Shown one piece after another: positions 1-9,138 of a stretch of 64,000 nucleotides of DNA; the stretch's first letter is position 1; the number at the start of each line of letters is the position of its first letter. Under the pieces are notes generated by a model. That model searched no databases. It was given only the letters and a program-made list of their open reading frames with translations, and was not told the origin of the DNA. Position numbers and translations under genes: made by a program. Source of the DNA: Stropharia rugosoannulata (taxonomy: Eukaryota; Basidiomycota; Agaricomycetes; Agaricales; Strophariaceae); NCBI GenBank assembly GCA_028532985.1, contig JANCIK010000007.1, positions 3,224,001 to 3,288,000 on the forward strand, in the 5' to 3' direction.

Positions 1-1
1 C

Positions 2-3000
2 CAGACAGATGTGCCAGACAGTAATAAGGCCGTAGATGATGATCTACAGGACCTTACTAGGGATGTGCAGCAGCCCCCTATCATTGATGTTGATAATGAG
101 AATAACAATAATATTAATGACGGAATTGACTCATCTTTAACTGAATTGTCCGATGACGATTCCGAAGTCAATATAAGAGAACTTGCCGTAGCCGTATCAA
201 CTACTACGGCATCAGTCAATCAACTCTTTCCTATTATGGAAGACATGTTAGTAAAATTCGGTTTAATTCATGGAATGTTAAAGAAACATCAGGCTCAACT
301 TGATGACTTAACTGAAAGGGCCGAAAACTCCGGATTCGAGAACAATCTAACGGACTTTGAGACCCCTTCTCAGCCAAGAGCAAAGGGGAAGGCCATCGAC
401 CCTAGAGAATGGGGTAATATTAATATTCCACAATCTGAGTTAAATCCCAATGCACAGCAAGTCCGCTTTGCTGAGTTCCAAGCGAGAGCCCATCCTGAGA
501 AACAGCCAGACAGCCAGAATGATGAGATTATGCAGCTCAAGCAGCGCTTAGAACAAATGGAGCGCGAGAAACGCCAACTCGAAGAAATGTTAAGCGCCCG
601 CGAGCGTGGGAACAACCCGCAGACGCCGCACGTCGAACGAAGCGGTACACGTCCCCTGGCTAATAGCCCGCTTTCGCACGAGTTCGCAAACTTTTTCACA
701 CCGAAGCCCGCTGAGAAGCGTGCTCCACCTATTCCATCAGTAATTCTGCCGCCCACGAGCCTTATTGGCAGAATAATTAATAACTCTAATAATAATGAAC
801 ATGAACAACCTACTCAAGCACGGGGTAGTAGGTCCACTGCACGAGTGGACAGTTCCGATCCATTCGGATTCCAGGCGCTATGCGACCCCTACGGAACGGA
901 GGGGATGACCACTAGTTACAGATTTGGCCCAGTAAAACCAATGACACCCGAGAAATACAATGGCGAAGTTGACGCGATCAAATTCTCGCGTTATGCGCAG
1001 CAATGTGCGCGCTACATACGCCAAGCAGGATTCCCACCATCTGAACATGTATATTGCTGTGGAGACTTCGTTGGAGGTAAAGCAGCAGAATTCTTTGAAA
1101 CAAATATAATTGCTAGTGATAAAGAATGGACAATGTCTGAATACTTGAAAGAACTATTTTTGTACTGCTTCCCACCGGATTACCGGATGAAGCAAAAGAA
1201 GAAACTCGAGCACTTTGAACAAGGTGATATGACCGTAAAGAGGTACGCCGCTAAACTGCGCGTACTATTTATGGTTATTGGAACTTCGACGCCACAAGAA
1301 CGTGTGGACAAATTATTCTACGGATTGCGCAGCTGGTTAAGGCGCAAATTAATGGAGCAACGTATTGATCCCTTAACACACAACTGGGACGATGTCATCG
1401 AAACCGCTACGGTCTTCGAGACAGCCGCTAATGCGGAAGATAGCTCAAATGCTGGACGAGATCCAAGCCCAGTTAGAAATTCAAACAAAAATAATAAGAA
1501 TAACTCTAATAAGAATAATAAAAACAACTCTGACAACCGTCAGAATAACCGTTGGAATGACTCCAACAACAACCAGAATGACTCTGGCTATCGAAACAAT
1601 AATAAGAACTACTCTGGATCGCAACAGAGGACACAAAATAATAATTATAACAATAACTACAACAATAACAAGTATGGCAATAAGAATAATAATTACAGAG
1701 GCAACAACCAGAATAACCAGTCTGGTAACAATAGAAACAACAATACATATAACAGAGGCAATGACCAGCCATATTGCAACGATTGTGGTGAGTCTGGACA
1801 TTATCCCAGACAGTGCAATAAAAGGAAATTTGTTAAAAGAGATGATGTACAAAAAGGAGGTGCAAAAGCATTTCAAATGGAATTAGAGCAACCATTGATC
1901 GATCTGGATGATACCACAGCTTCTCCAGCCGACGTGGATGCATACTACATGGAAATCGAAGCAAATATGATAACTTTCGACGACTTCGAAGGCGATTTTG
2001 TTGAAGTCCACGAATGCCCGGAAGTTGCCGAGACGGGCGCTAAACCGACTGTTGACGACTTCGTTCGTCAGTGGTATGATCCTGGAGACAAAAATGGGGC
2101 AATTTGGGAACCCCACATTGATGTACTATGCCGAACACTTGAATTGGCCGCACCATACCCCGGGGATCGCCCTGGAATTGATAATATAGGGCGGTTTCAG
2201 ATCACACAGGTTGCAGAAGACACATATGTAGTAGATGATACTGAATTAGATTGCTATTATTATATCTCAAAGGACACAATTTTGCGACCAGACTTCCTTA
2301 TTGGTCGCTGGTACGCAATTAAGAGCGCACAGCGCAACCACATTACCAAACTAAAGCTCGAAAAGCGCTGGTTTAAGCGCAGAGTAATATCACACTTTAA
2401 CACATATGCACAATGTGCATCTTACAAATTATATAATGGAGGTTTATTTAAACATTATCTCAGTGAACCCAAACGAAGGCGTGATAAGCGCGCTTGTAAT
2501 AACCGCTTTGAAGTTCACAGAGACCCAGAGACACTGGATTATTGTGTTATTGACTGGGATGCACACAAATGCTTCTGGATTGGAGCAGACAAGATGCACA
2601 AGCCTTACTTTGACATAAGACAATGGTATTACAGAATAGTATATAAATCTTTCTTATCTCTGACTTGTACAGAGGTTGAGGGCGAAGATTTAGCCCGTCT
2701 TTTCGATTCCGAAATGACGGAGGGCGAGCGGGTGCCGGAAACGCACTCCGAAGATAAAAATAATTCGCACTCCGAATACGGCATGGACTGCATGATATCG
2801 AGCCATGCAATACTCACGGATGACGATGGCATACCTTTACCCGCCGTACAACGCAATGCTGCTATTACGAAAGATCCCGCACGCATCGTGCCGCGACCAA
2901 TAACAATTGTCGTGCACATCAACGGAAAACCAGCGCGTGCATTAATCGACACTGGATCGTTGTGTGATTTCATGTCCACAACATTAGCTGATCAATTACA

Positions 3001-4036
3001 ATTAAAGAAGGAGACACTTACCTCTCCATTGAAGGTACAATTAGCAGTACTGGGTTCAAGGTCTGATGTAAAATACAAGACCACTCCAGAGTTTTCTTAT
3101 CAAGGAATAAAAGAAAAAAGATCTTTTGATATCATTAATCTATCTAACTATGACATTATCCTTGGTACACCCTTCTTGTTCCAACATAAAGTTCTTGTTG
3201 GATTCAATGAGACTCGCATAATTATTGGAAGTAACGAGTCCGTGTCAGTCGAAGGCACAACAGTGCGACAAGTCGCGTCACGGGCCGTGCAACTTGAAGA
3301 ACGTGACCTCGAGAGCGCGCGCACCTATTTGCACGAGCTCGCTGAACCGCTTTGCAAAACTGCAGGCGAGACTGAATTACCACCCTTAAGGGCAATTAAT
3401 CATCGCATCGACTTAATAGATGAAAATAAAGTTTATCCGTACCGTCCAGCCAAATGTCCTGAAGCATTTATGCCACAATGGTTAGAAAAGCGAGATGCAT
3501 ACCTGAAATCAGGACGCTGGGAAGTTACTAAGGCGCGAAACGCTGTACCTATGATGTTTATCAAGAAGCCGGGAGGCCCAGATGAGCCTCCGAAGTTGCG
3601 CACGGTTATTGACTTGCGTGCGCGCAACGCAAACACACGCCGGATGGTATCACCATTACCGGATATAGACGGTATTATGCGACGCGTGGCCGCGCGCAGG
3701 TATCGTTCTATAATAGACTTGAAGGATGCGTACGAGCAAGTGCGCATTGAACCAGGTGATGTCGAGAAGACTGCTTTTGCAACACCAAGCGGGAATATGT
3801 TAAGTAATGTGTTGCAACAAGGGGACACCAATGCTCCAGCAACATATCAATCACTAATGAACTACATATTCTCTCCTTACATTGGTACATTTATGGATGT
3901 CTACCTAGACGACATAGTTATCTATTCAGATACCTTAGAAGAGCACATACAACATGTAAAGACCATATTAGATATACTGAGAAAGGAGAAGTTTTATTTA
4001 TCTTCTTCTAAATTACAATTTTTATGTAAAAGGTGA
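2..4036 (+). CDS. Gag, protease and reverse transcriptase part of Ty3 gag-pol (5' partial)
   Basis: The frame is already open at base 2 and no ATG opens it, so the true start is outside the window. Counting from base 11 as residue 1: acidic, Asn-rich N-terminus with a coiled-coil-like Gln/Glu/Arg stretch (about 170-200); retrotransposon Gag core (about 300-460); long Asn-rich linker (about 490-585); CCHC zinc knuckle (CNDCGESGHYPRQC, about 589-602); aspartic protease with active-site DTG at about 980; reverse transcriptase with the YLDD box at about 1297-1300. The frame stops at 4034-4036, just after the palm domain, where RT should run on into its thumb and RNase H. By family knowledge Gag packages the RNA and protease and RT mature and copy it. 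Asn-rich shadow frames at 1390-1890 are side products of AAT/AAC repeats. Confidence 0.93.
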   Translation, partial: QTDVPDSNKAVDDDLQDLTRDVQQPPIIDVDNENNNNINDGIDSSLTELSDDDSEVNIRELAVAVSTTTASVNQLFPIMEDMLVKFGLIHGMLKKHQAQLDDLTERAENSGFENNLTDFETPSQPRAKGKAIDPREWGNINIPQSELNPNAQQVRFAEFQARAHPEKQPDSQNDEIMQLKQRLEQMEREKRQLEEMLSARERGNNPQTPHVERSGTRPLANSPLSHEFANFFTPKPAEKRAPPIPSVILPPTSLIGRIINNSNNNEHEQPTQARGSRSTARVDSSDPFGFQALCDPYGTEGMTTSYRFGPVKPMTPEKYNGEVDAIKFSRYAQQCARYIRQAGFPPSEHVYCCGDFVGGKAAEFFETNIIASDKEWTMSEYLKELFLYCFPPDYRMKQKKKLEHFEQGDMTVKRYAAKLRVLFMVIGTSTPQERVDKLFYGLRSWLRRKLMEQRIDPLTHNWDDVIETATVFETAANAEDSSNAGRDPSPVRNSNKNNKNNSNKNNKNNSDNRQNNRWNDSNNNQNDSGYRNNNKNYSGSQQRTQNNNYNNNYNNNKYGNKNNNYRGNNQNNQSGNNRNNNTYNRGNDQPYCNDCGESGHYPRQCNKRKFVKRDDVQKGGAKAFQMELEQPLIDLDDTTASPADVDAYYMEIEANMITFDDFEGDFVEVHECPEVAETGAKPTVDDFVRQWYDPGDKNGAIWEPHIDVLCRTLELAAPYPGDRPGIDNIGRFQITQVAEDTYVVDDTELDCYYYISKDTILRPDFLIGRWYAIKSAQRNHITKLKLEKRWFKRRVISHFNTYAQCASYKLYNGGLFKHYLSEPKRRRDKRACNNRFEVHRDPETLDYCVIDWDAHKCFWIGADKMHKPYFDIRQWYYRIVYKSFLSLTCTEVEGEDLARLFDSEMTEGERVPETHSEDKNNSHSEYGMDCMISSHAILTDDDGIPLPAVQRNAAITKDPARIVPRPITIVVHINGKPARALIDTGSLCDFMSTTLADQLQLKKETLTSPLKVQLAVLGSRSDVKYKTTPEFSYQGIKEKRSFDIINLSNYDIILGTPFLFQHKVLVGFNETRIIIGSNESVSVEGTTVRQVASRAVQLEERDLESARTYLHELAEPLCKTAGETELPPLRAINHRIDLIDENKVYPYRPAKCPEAFMPQWLEKRDAYLKSGRWEVTKARNAVPMMFIKKPGGPDEPPKLRTVIDLRARNANTRRMVSPLPDIDGIMRRVAARRYRSIIDLKDAYEQVRIEPGDVEKTAFATPSGNMLSNVLQQGDTNAPATYQSLMNYIFSPYIGTFMDVYLDDIVIYSDTLEEHIQHVKTILDILRKEKFYLSSSKLQFLCKR

Positions 4037-4100
4037 AAATATTAGGAGAGTTGTCGACGATGACGGAATCCAGATGGATCCCTACAAGGTCGACGCCTGA
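4030..4100 (+). other. Cluster of small indels separating the two halves of pol
   Basis: Peptides expected for the RT connection region of this family are visible in this 70-bp stretch, but spread over three reading frames. The upstream frame ends at a TGA (4034-4036). The next recognisable piece is in a second frame, the following one (to about 4097) in a third, and the RNase H frame is entered at 4100. This needs about three one-base changes in under 70 bp, while more than 6.5 kb on both sides is open. Decay, sequencing error or a short spliced segment could explain it; no convincing splice pair was found. Confidence 0.6.
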
Positions 4101-6670
4101 TGAAGTGGAAAGTCCCCACTAATCGAGAACTTTTGAGAGGATTCCTTGGAGCCGTGGGCTATCTAGCTGATGACATTGACCGTGTGAGAATTCCCATGGG
4201 AGTCTTACATACACTCACAAGCGAGGCCGTACCGTTCCGTTGGGACCATACACATCAACGGGCCTTTGAAGAAATTAAATATCTGGCTAGTAAGTGCCGT
4301 GATCATCACCGAAAACCTTTGAATTATAAGGAGGGCGCACCTCCCATCAATCTTGTAACTGATGGCTGCCTGACAGGCATTGCCGGTGTGATTAGCCAAG
4401 GCGAAGACTGGCAGAACGCCGAAGTCGCCGCTTTTTACTCCGCAAAGTTAAGCCCGGCTCAACAAAACTATCCTGTGCATGAAATAGAATTATTAGCAGG
4501 GTTAGAAACAATGATGAGATACAGAGATTTATTGTTAGGCACTCACTTTAGATGGTATACAGACCATGAGGGCCTTGAAACAGTATTGAAACATAAAGAT
4601 ATCTCACCCAGACGAGCTCGTTGGCTCGAAAACTTAACAATGTTTGATTTCGAAGTAATACACGTCCCTGGGAAAGAGAATATATTAAGTGACGCGCTCT
4701 CGCGCATCTATTCAAATGACGCACCAGGTACTGTACGTGCGCCATCCGAGTACACCGAATATGATGGAACAAGCGACTCAATGGAGCTTGCTTGTAAGAC
4801 TATTTCTTTTCCTGTATTTGTGGGACTTGAAGCGTGCAACGCAAACATAGTGGGCAGGCGCACCAAGAAGGCGCTTGCAAGTGAGACGGCTGACACGGGC
4901 CGTCCCGAAACGGCCGAAGAATTTGCCGCGCGTGTACGCAACGGCTTCAAACTAAAAGGACCTGACCCTTCAAAAAGATTAGTCATTAGAATACCAGCCA
5001 GAAAGAAGGACTTACCGAAATCGACGGAGGGCGCGAATGTGCAACGCGCACCACCTATCTCGGAGGGCGTGGGAAGCGCTCCGGCAGTAACCGAGAATAC
5101 CGAGCTTGCAGAGGAACTTAGTGAATTTCCGCCGCTCGATTTAGCGCGCGAGCTCGACAGCATAGACATTTTGAAAGCCATTAAGGGAAACTACAAATTA
5201 GACCCATTCTTTAAGAGTATAGTGGAGAGTCCACTGGAATACAAACTATTTCACTATGATACTAAAGAACAATTGCTGTACATGGTGGAAAACAATCAGA
5301 GATTACTCTGTATACCCAATCTCAGAGTAAGAGGACGATCCATTAGAGAAATTATCATTTCTGAAGGGCACACATTACTTGCCCACTTAAGTTTTCATAA
5401 AACCTATGACTACCTACATGAATTTGTATGGTGGAAAACTATGTCTAAAGACATTGAGAGCTACTGCAACTCTTGCATCAAGTGTAAGCAGAGTAAATCA
5501 ACCAATCACAAGCCTTTTGGCCTTCTACACCCTTTGGAGATCCAGAAACGACCATGGGCCGCGATCGGAATTGATTTTGTAGGTCCATTTCCTGAGTCCA
5601 AAAATAGAAATGGCACATATGACTCTATAACAACAATTATTGATTTATTTACTGGTATGGTACATTTAGTGCCTAGTAGATCGAACTATACTGCGAAAGA
5701 AGTCGCGGAATTAGTGTTTTCCGAGGTCTACAAGCTACATGGCTTACCAGAAATTATTGTAAGTGATAGAGACACTTTGTTTACCAGCCATTTTTGGCAA
5801 GAATTACATAGATTGATCGGAACAAAGCTCCACATGTCGTCTGCTTTCCATCCGGAGACGGACGGGGCCACCGAGCGAGCGAACAAGACAATTGGACAGA
5901 TGCTACGCGTGTGCATCAGCCCTGATCAAAAGGATTGGGTTAGTAAATTACCCGCCATTGAATTTGCAATCAACTCAGCTCGTTCTGAGAGCACGGGTTT
6001 CGCCCCATTCTTCTTGAATTACGGGCACATGCCTAGATCATTTATTTGGGATGCCAATAAGCCAGACGGCTTCCCAGGTGTTCGAGCATTTGCGCGGAAG
6101 ATGCGCACAGCAGTAATGCGCGCACACGACTGCCTTATTGGGGCGCGTGTGAAATCAATCCGTAACTCTAACAGACAACGTGTTCGCGCACCGTTTGCTG
6201 TTAAAGATTTAGTATACATTTCCACTAAGAACATTGCTATACCTAAAGGGATGAGCCGCAAGCTATCACCAAAATTTATTGGCCCATACGAGATCACACA
6301 AGATTTTGGTAATTATTCTTACCGCGTGAAATTGCCGCCCAACCTCGTTAAGCGCGGTGTTCATGACGTCTTCCACGCGTCCCTGTTGAGAATTCATATA
6401 CCAAATGACGATCAATTATTCCCGGGCCGTCTTGATACACAAATCTTCGATCTCGAAGATTTGGAGGGCGAGTGGCTAGCAGAGAAAGTCATAGAACATA
6501 GAGAAAGTGGCAAACAAGCTCACTTTAAAATTTTGTTTACATCTGGAGAAAGCTCCTGGATGCCTTACGACCAGGTAGCCCATTTGGAAGTATTAAAACA
6601 ATATTTGGAAGCTATGGGCACAGATAATATTGACGCGCTTGGGCCACCCAAGCCTAACTCACAGCTATAA
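4100..6670 (+). CDS. RNase H and integrase part of Ty3 pol
   Basis: This is the continuation of pol, separated from RT by the indel cluster. The ATG at 4100 is inside the polyprotein and is unlikely to be a real start. RNase H (about 80-203) shows its acidic residues D88, E130, D155 and D198. The integrase has an HHCC zinc-binding region (about 425-465) and a catalytic core with D492, D556 and E592 (spacing D-63-D-35-E). The C-terminus (about 700-850) has a GPY-like segment (KFIGPYEI, about 730) and a chromodomain-like tail containing SSWMPYDQV. The family removes the RNA strand and inserts cDNA into the host genome. All catalytic acids seen are present, so only the junction upstream looks damaged. 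It ends 32 bp before the next ORF. Confidence 0.93.
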   Translation: MKWKVPTNRELLRGFLGAVGYLADDIDRVRIPMGVLHTLTSEAVPFRWDHTHQRAFEEIKYLASKCRDHHRKPLNYKEGAPPINLVTDGCLTGIAGVISQGEDWQNAEVAAFYSAKLSPAQQNYPVHEIELLAGLETMMRYRDLLLGTHFRWYTDHEGLETVLKHKDISPRRARWLENLTMFDFEVIHVPGKENILSDALSRIYSNDAPGTVRAPSEYTEYDGTSDSMELACKTISFPVFVGLEACNANIVGRRTKKALASETADTGRPETAEEFAARVRNGFKLKGPDPSKRLVIRIPARKKDLPKSTEGANVQRAPPISEGVGSAPAVTENTELAEELSEFPPLDLARELDSIDILKAIKGNYKLDPFFKSIVESPLEYKLFHYDTKEQLLYMVENNQRLLCIPNLRVRGRSIREIIISEGHTLLAHLSFHKTYDYLHEFVWWKTMSKDIESYCNSCIKCKQSKSTNHKPFGLLHPLEIQKRPWAAIGIDFVGPFPESKNRNGTYDSITTIIDLFTGMVHLVPSRSNYTAKEVAELVFSEVYKLHGLPEIIVSDRDTLFTSHFWQELHRLIGTKLHMSSAFHPETDGATERANKTIGQMLRVCISPDQKDWVSKLPAIEFAINSARSESTGFAPFFLNYGHMPRSFIWDANKPDGFPGVRAFARKMRTAVMRAHDCLIGARVKSIRNSNRQRVRAPFAVKDLVYISTKNIAIPKGMSRKLSPKFIGPYEITQDFGNYSYRVKLPPNLVKRGVHDVFHASLLRIHIPNDDQLFPGRLDTQIFDLEDLEGEWLAEKVIEHRESGKQAHFKILFTSGESSWMPYDQVAHLEVLKQYLEAMGTDNIDALGPPKPNSQL

Positions 6671-6702
6671 AACCCCACTCCTTTTCACACTTCCTTTCTT
6701 TA

Positions 6703-7575
6703 ATGGACGCAATTACTACTTCATTTTCCTCTTCTACTACACTCTCTACTTCTACTACTTCGTCTTCCTCTCCTTACACTCTACCTAAAGGACTTCGTTT
6801 CAACAAAACCTCTGCCTCTTCGACCACTACTTTCGCGAACGACGACAGCACAGCCACTACTTCCGTCTCCGATCCGTTGTCCGCCCCGCTGCCCGAAGAG
6901 CCGCCAACCAGCACCGACGTCAACATGGACGTTCCCGCACCATCCGCACCTGCCGTATGCGCACCGGTCGACCCTACGGACCCACTCAACGACGCGCTAA
7001 TCCCGAACTCGAGCGCACCAGGCGCATACCCATTCTTCCGTCTACCTGCCGATGCCGCCAATTTGAGCTCCCCTGTTCCGGGGTTCTCGCGCCTATTCAT
7101 CACACCACACCACTCTTACCACCTACTCACCCGTGACGGCGACATACTCGAAGTCCCCATGTCCCTCATGAAATCCGTCCTCAACTACGCGCTTGAGCTC
7201 AGCCGCACGCGAGGCCGAACCGAGTGGAAGATCCGCATTGCCGAACCTATCGGATACCGCGAAATCGCTAGCGCTCTCAATGCGGACCCAGTCCAGCACT
7301 ACAAACTCCCATGGATTACTCCGGCCGGCACCATCGTTTACGCATCCAACAGCCATTTCCGTTACCCACTCAATCCTTCATTTCCAGACGGAGCGACACT
7401 TCAGGCCGCCGTCGAAACTATCCGCCTATTCGGCAACCGGTTCAAGCCGAACGAAATTTACGAGATCGTTCTGGACGCACTCTCGGGCAAGTTGGGCAGG
7501 CAAAACAATCGACACAATCCGTATCCGACTAGCGACAGGAGGAAGTCAAAGAAAAACAAGGGCAATTCTGTTTAA
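6703..7575 (+). CDS. Extra ORF between pol and the 3' LTR, unknown function
   Basis: This 290-residue frame opens with an ATG 32 bp after the pol stop and ends about 100 bp before the LTR. The N-terminal 110 residues are Ser/Thr- then Pro/Ala-rich. Residues about 110-270 look folded (aromatic-rich, for example PFFRLPAD and PSFPDGATL), and the C-terminus is basic. No signal peptide, membrane segment, zinc knuckle or protease motif is visible, so it is not a classical Env despite its position. Codon use is C-rich in third positions, unlike the AT-richer gag-pol, which suggests a different origin or selection. I do not recognise the family. It could be an element-encoded accessory protein or captured host sequence. 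Confidence 0.75.
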   Translation: MDAITTSFSSSTTLSTSTTSSSSPYTLPKGLRFNKTSASSTTTFANDDSTATTSVSDPLSAPLPEEPPTSTDVNMDVPAPSAPAVCAPVDPTDPLNDALIPNSSAPGAYPFFRLPADAANLSSPVPGFSRLFITPHHSYHLLTRDGDILEVPMSLMKSVLNYALELSRTRGRTEWKIRIAEPIGYREIASALNADPVQHYKLPWITPAGTIVYASNSHFRYPLNPSFPDGATLQAAVETIRLFGNRFKPNEIYEIVLDALSGKLGRQNNRHNPYPTSDRRKSKKNKGNSV

Positions 7576-7678
7576 CATATATTCTTTTACATTTTCCTAC
7601 TATTACTTTGCCTTTGACTTACTTACTTCGCTACATACATTTTACTTAGCTGATATTTCACATCAGCTGGAGGGCGTA

Positions 7679-7942
7679 TGTGACGGACTGCCTTTAGTCG
7701 TCACAATCTTCAGCTATATCTTATCTTATCCCACCTTTATCATCCACTCTGATAGTGGTTAGATATATCTAGTACTTTTATCTTTTATCATATCACATTT
7801 ATTTACTGCATAAACACTCCTGTAGAGTATATAAAGGGCCTCTGCATCGTAGGTAGGGCCCAAGTCTTGAATCTACAGCTTTATCCTGTCTTTTGAGGCT
7901 TGACTCGTGTGCCGGGACTCGTGTGAATCACGCCCCGTCACA
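7679..7942 (+). repeat. 3' LTR of the Ty3 element
   Basis: The LTR begins TGTGACGG and ends CCGTCACA, a perfect 8-bp inverted terminus of TG...CA type. A purine-rich tract (CTGGAGGGCG) lies just upstream. A TATA-like TATAAAG sits near 7840. The bases after 7942 match the R1 repeat, which fixes the right edge. Length is 264 bp. Confidence 0.85.
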
Positions 7943-7969
7943 TCAAAGCCTCATCAACATCCTTCTTTG

Positions 7970-9138
7970 CTCCCCTCACGGCCCGCGCATTTGCGCACGG
8001 ACCATGATCCCTTCACTCGGGTCCGGTCCACGCTCGCCCTTTCAGGCTTGCCCGCGCCATGCGGCCCGTGCCTCCGTTGTCTGGAGCCCAGTCACCCCAG
8101 GAACCTGAGGTTTTCAGGTGACCTGAAATTTTCGGAGAAAATCAGGATTTTATTTACAGTATCAAACAGACCGAAATCTTAAACAAAAGTAGTAATTTTA
8201 GCTTGTATGAAATGACACCTTAAATTAGAAACTTAGCTAGAGTTTTATTGCTAGCTGAAATGACGCACAAAACTTTCAGTTTATTTATTACAGAAAACAG
8301 AAACAATAACTTTAATGTCAGTACAAGTTTAAGCTGGACAAAAGACAGTGATTTAATGCAGACTGAAAACCCAACCAAAACTTAGGTAATGGGTCAATGA
8401 TTTAGCACGACAACAATTGTGTCGAAAGCTATTGTTTTCAACATGTAGAAACAGTGCCTGACATTCCGGTCTTTTGTAGAGTCAAAACTTTATTAATCTA
8501 TTGTAAAACTAATTTCGGTATGACAAAAAACAAAAGTATTGATGATAATATTAGAACCATTGAAAGCAATAGCTTTCGACACAATTGTTGTCGTGCTAAA
8601 TCACTGACCCATTACCTAAGTTTTGGTTGGGTTTTTAGTCTGCATTAAATCACTGTCTTTTGTCCAGCTTAAACTTGTACTGACATTAAAGTTATTGTTT
8701 CTGTTTTCTGTAATAAATAAACTGAAAGTTTTGTGCGTCATTTCAGCTAGCAATAAAACTCTAGCTAAGTTTCTAATTTAAGGTGTCATTTCAGACAAGC
8801 TAAAATTACTACTTTTGTTTAAGATTTCGGTCTGTTTGATACTGTAAATAAAATCCTGATTTTCTCCGAAAATTTCAGGTCACCTGAAAACCTCAGGTTC
8901 CTGGGGCGAGTGCATACCCCGCTTTGGCACTCCCCGCCATCCATCAACCTATATATGTTCCGGTACAGCGCAGCCACCACCCGTATAAGGTTCTCTTGCA
9001 CAGACACCTCCACCGTCCCATGTCCGGCCGTTCTCATGCCACCCGCCCCGCCGCCTCCTGTCTCGTATCCACACAATGTGCTCACTGCTGCACCACCTAC
9101 CCACACTGCCTCTCACACATGCGCTCCTCAATAAATGC
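7970..9138 (+). repeat. M1 module at the left of R1 copy 1 (interrupted by the foldback element)
   Basis: M1 starts at CTCCCCTCACGGCCCG and ends at CCTCAATAAATGCT, about 350 bp without the insertion. Related M1 copies lie at about 12638-12763 (truncated), 44256-44593, 56487-56745, as inverted pieces at about 56830-57000, and at 62090-62415. In R1 it appears at both sides of the internal region, like a terminal direct repeat, and it carries an AATAAA polyadenylation-like signal near its end. Confidence 0.6.
8095..8906. mobile_element. 812-bp foldback (long inverted repeat) element
   Basis: The left arm (8095 to about 8442) and right arm (about 8559-8906) are near-perfect reverse complements of about 348 bp, around a loop of about 116 bp. 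The outer ends read CCCCAGGAACCTGAGG and CCTCAGGTTCCTGGGG. The related R1 copy 3 lacks it: near 62190-62215 the flanks are continuous, so it is an insertion into the M1 module. The flanks (CCAGTCA left, CGAGTGCA right) resemble an imperfect 8-bp target duplication, as hAT-type transposases make; this is weak. No coding frame is credible; the frames in each arm are mirror images. Confidence 0.85.

Larger units (their letters stand above)
1..7942 (+). mobile_element. Ty3-type LTR retrotransposon, 5' end outside the window
   Basis: Order on the plus strand: gag with zinc knuckle, aspartic protease, reverse transcriptase, RNase H, integrase, an extra ORF, a purine-rich tract (about 7667-7676) and a 264-bp 3' LTR. 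The RT-RNaseH-integrase order is that of Ty3/gypsy (Metaviridae-type) elements. The 5' LTR and start of gag lie left of the window, so LTR divergence and the left target duplication cannot be read. On the right the LTR ends abruptly in sequence that matches R1 copy 3 near 62070, so the element sits inside an R1 repeat. Long open frames suggest it is fairly young, but the indel cluster at 4030-4100 breaks pol. Confidence 0.93.

Noticed and set aside
1390..1890. Long Ile/Thr- and Val/Ile-rich frames on both strands over gag
   Set aside because: They are shadow frames of the AAT/AAC Asn-rich linker of Gag; their composition mirrors the repeat.
8102..9106. Similar frames ending SNRPKS on both strands
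   Set aside because: They lie in the two arms of the foldback element and are mirror images of one another, not two genes.
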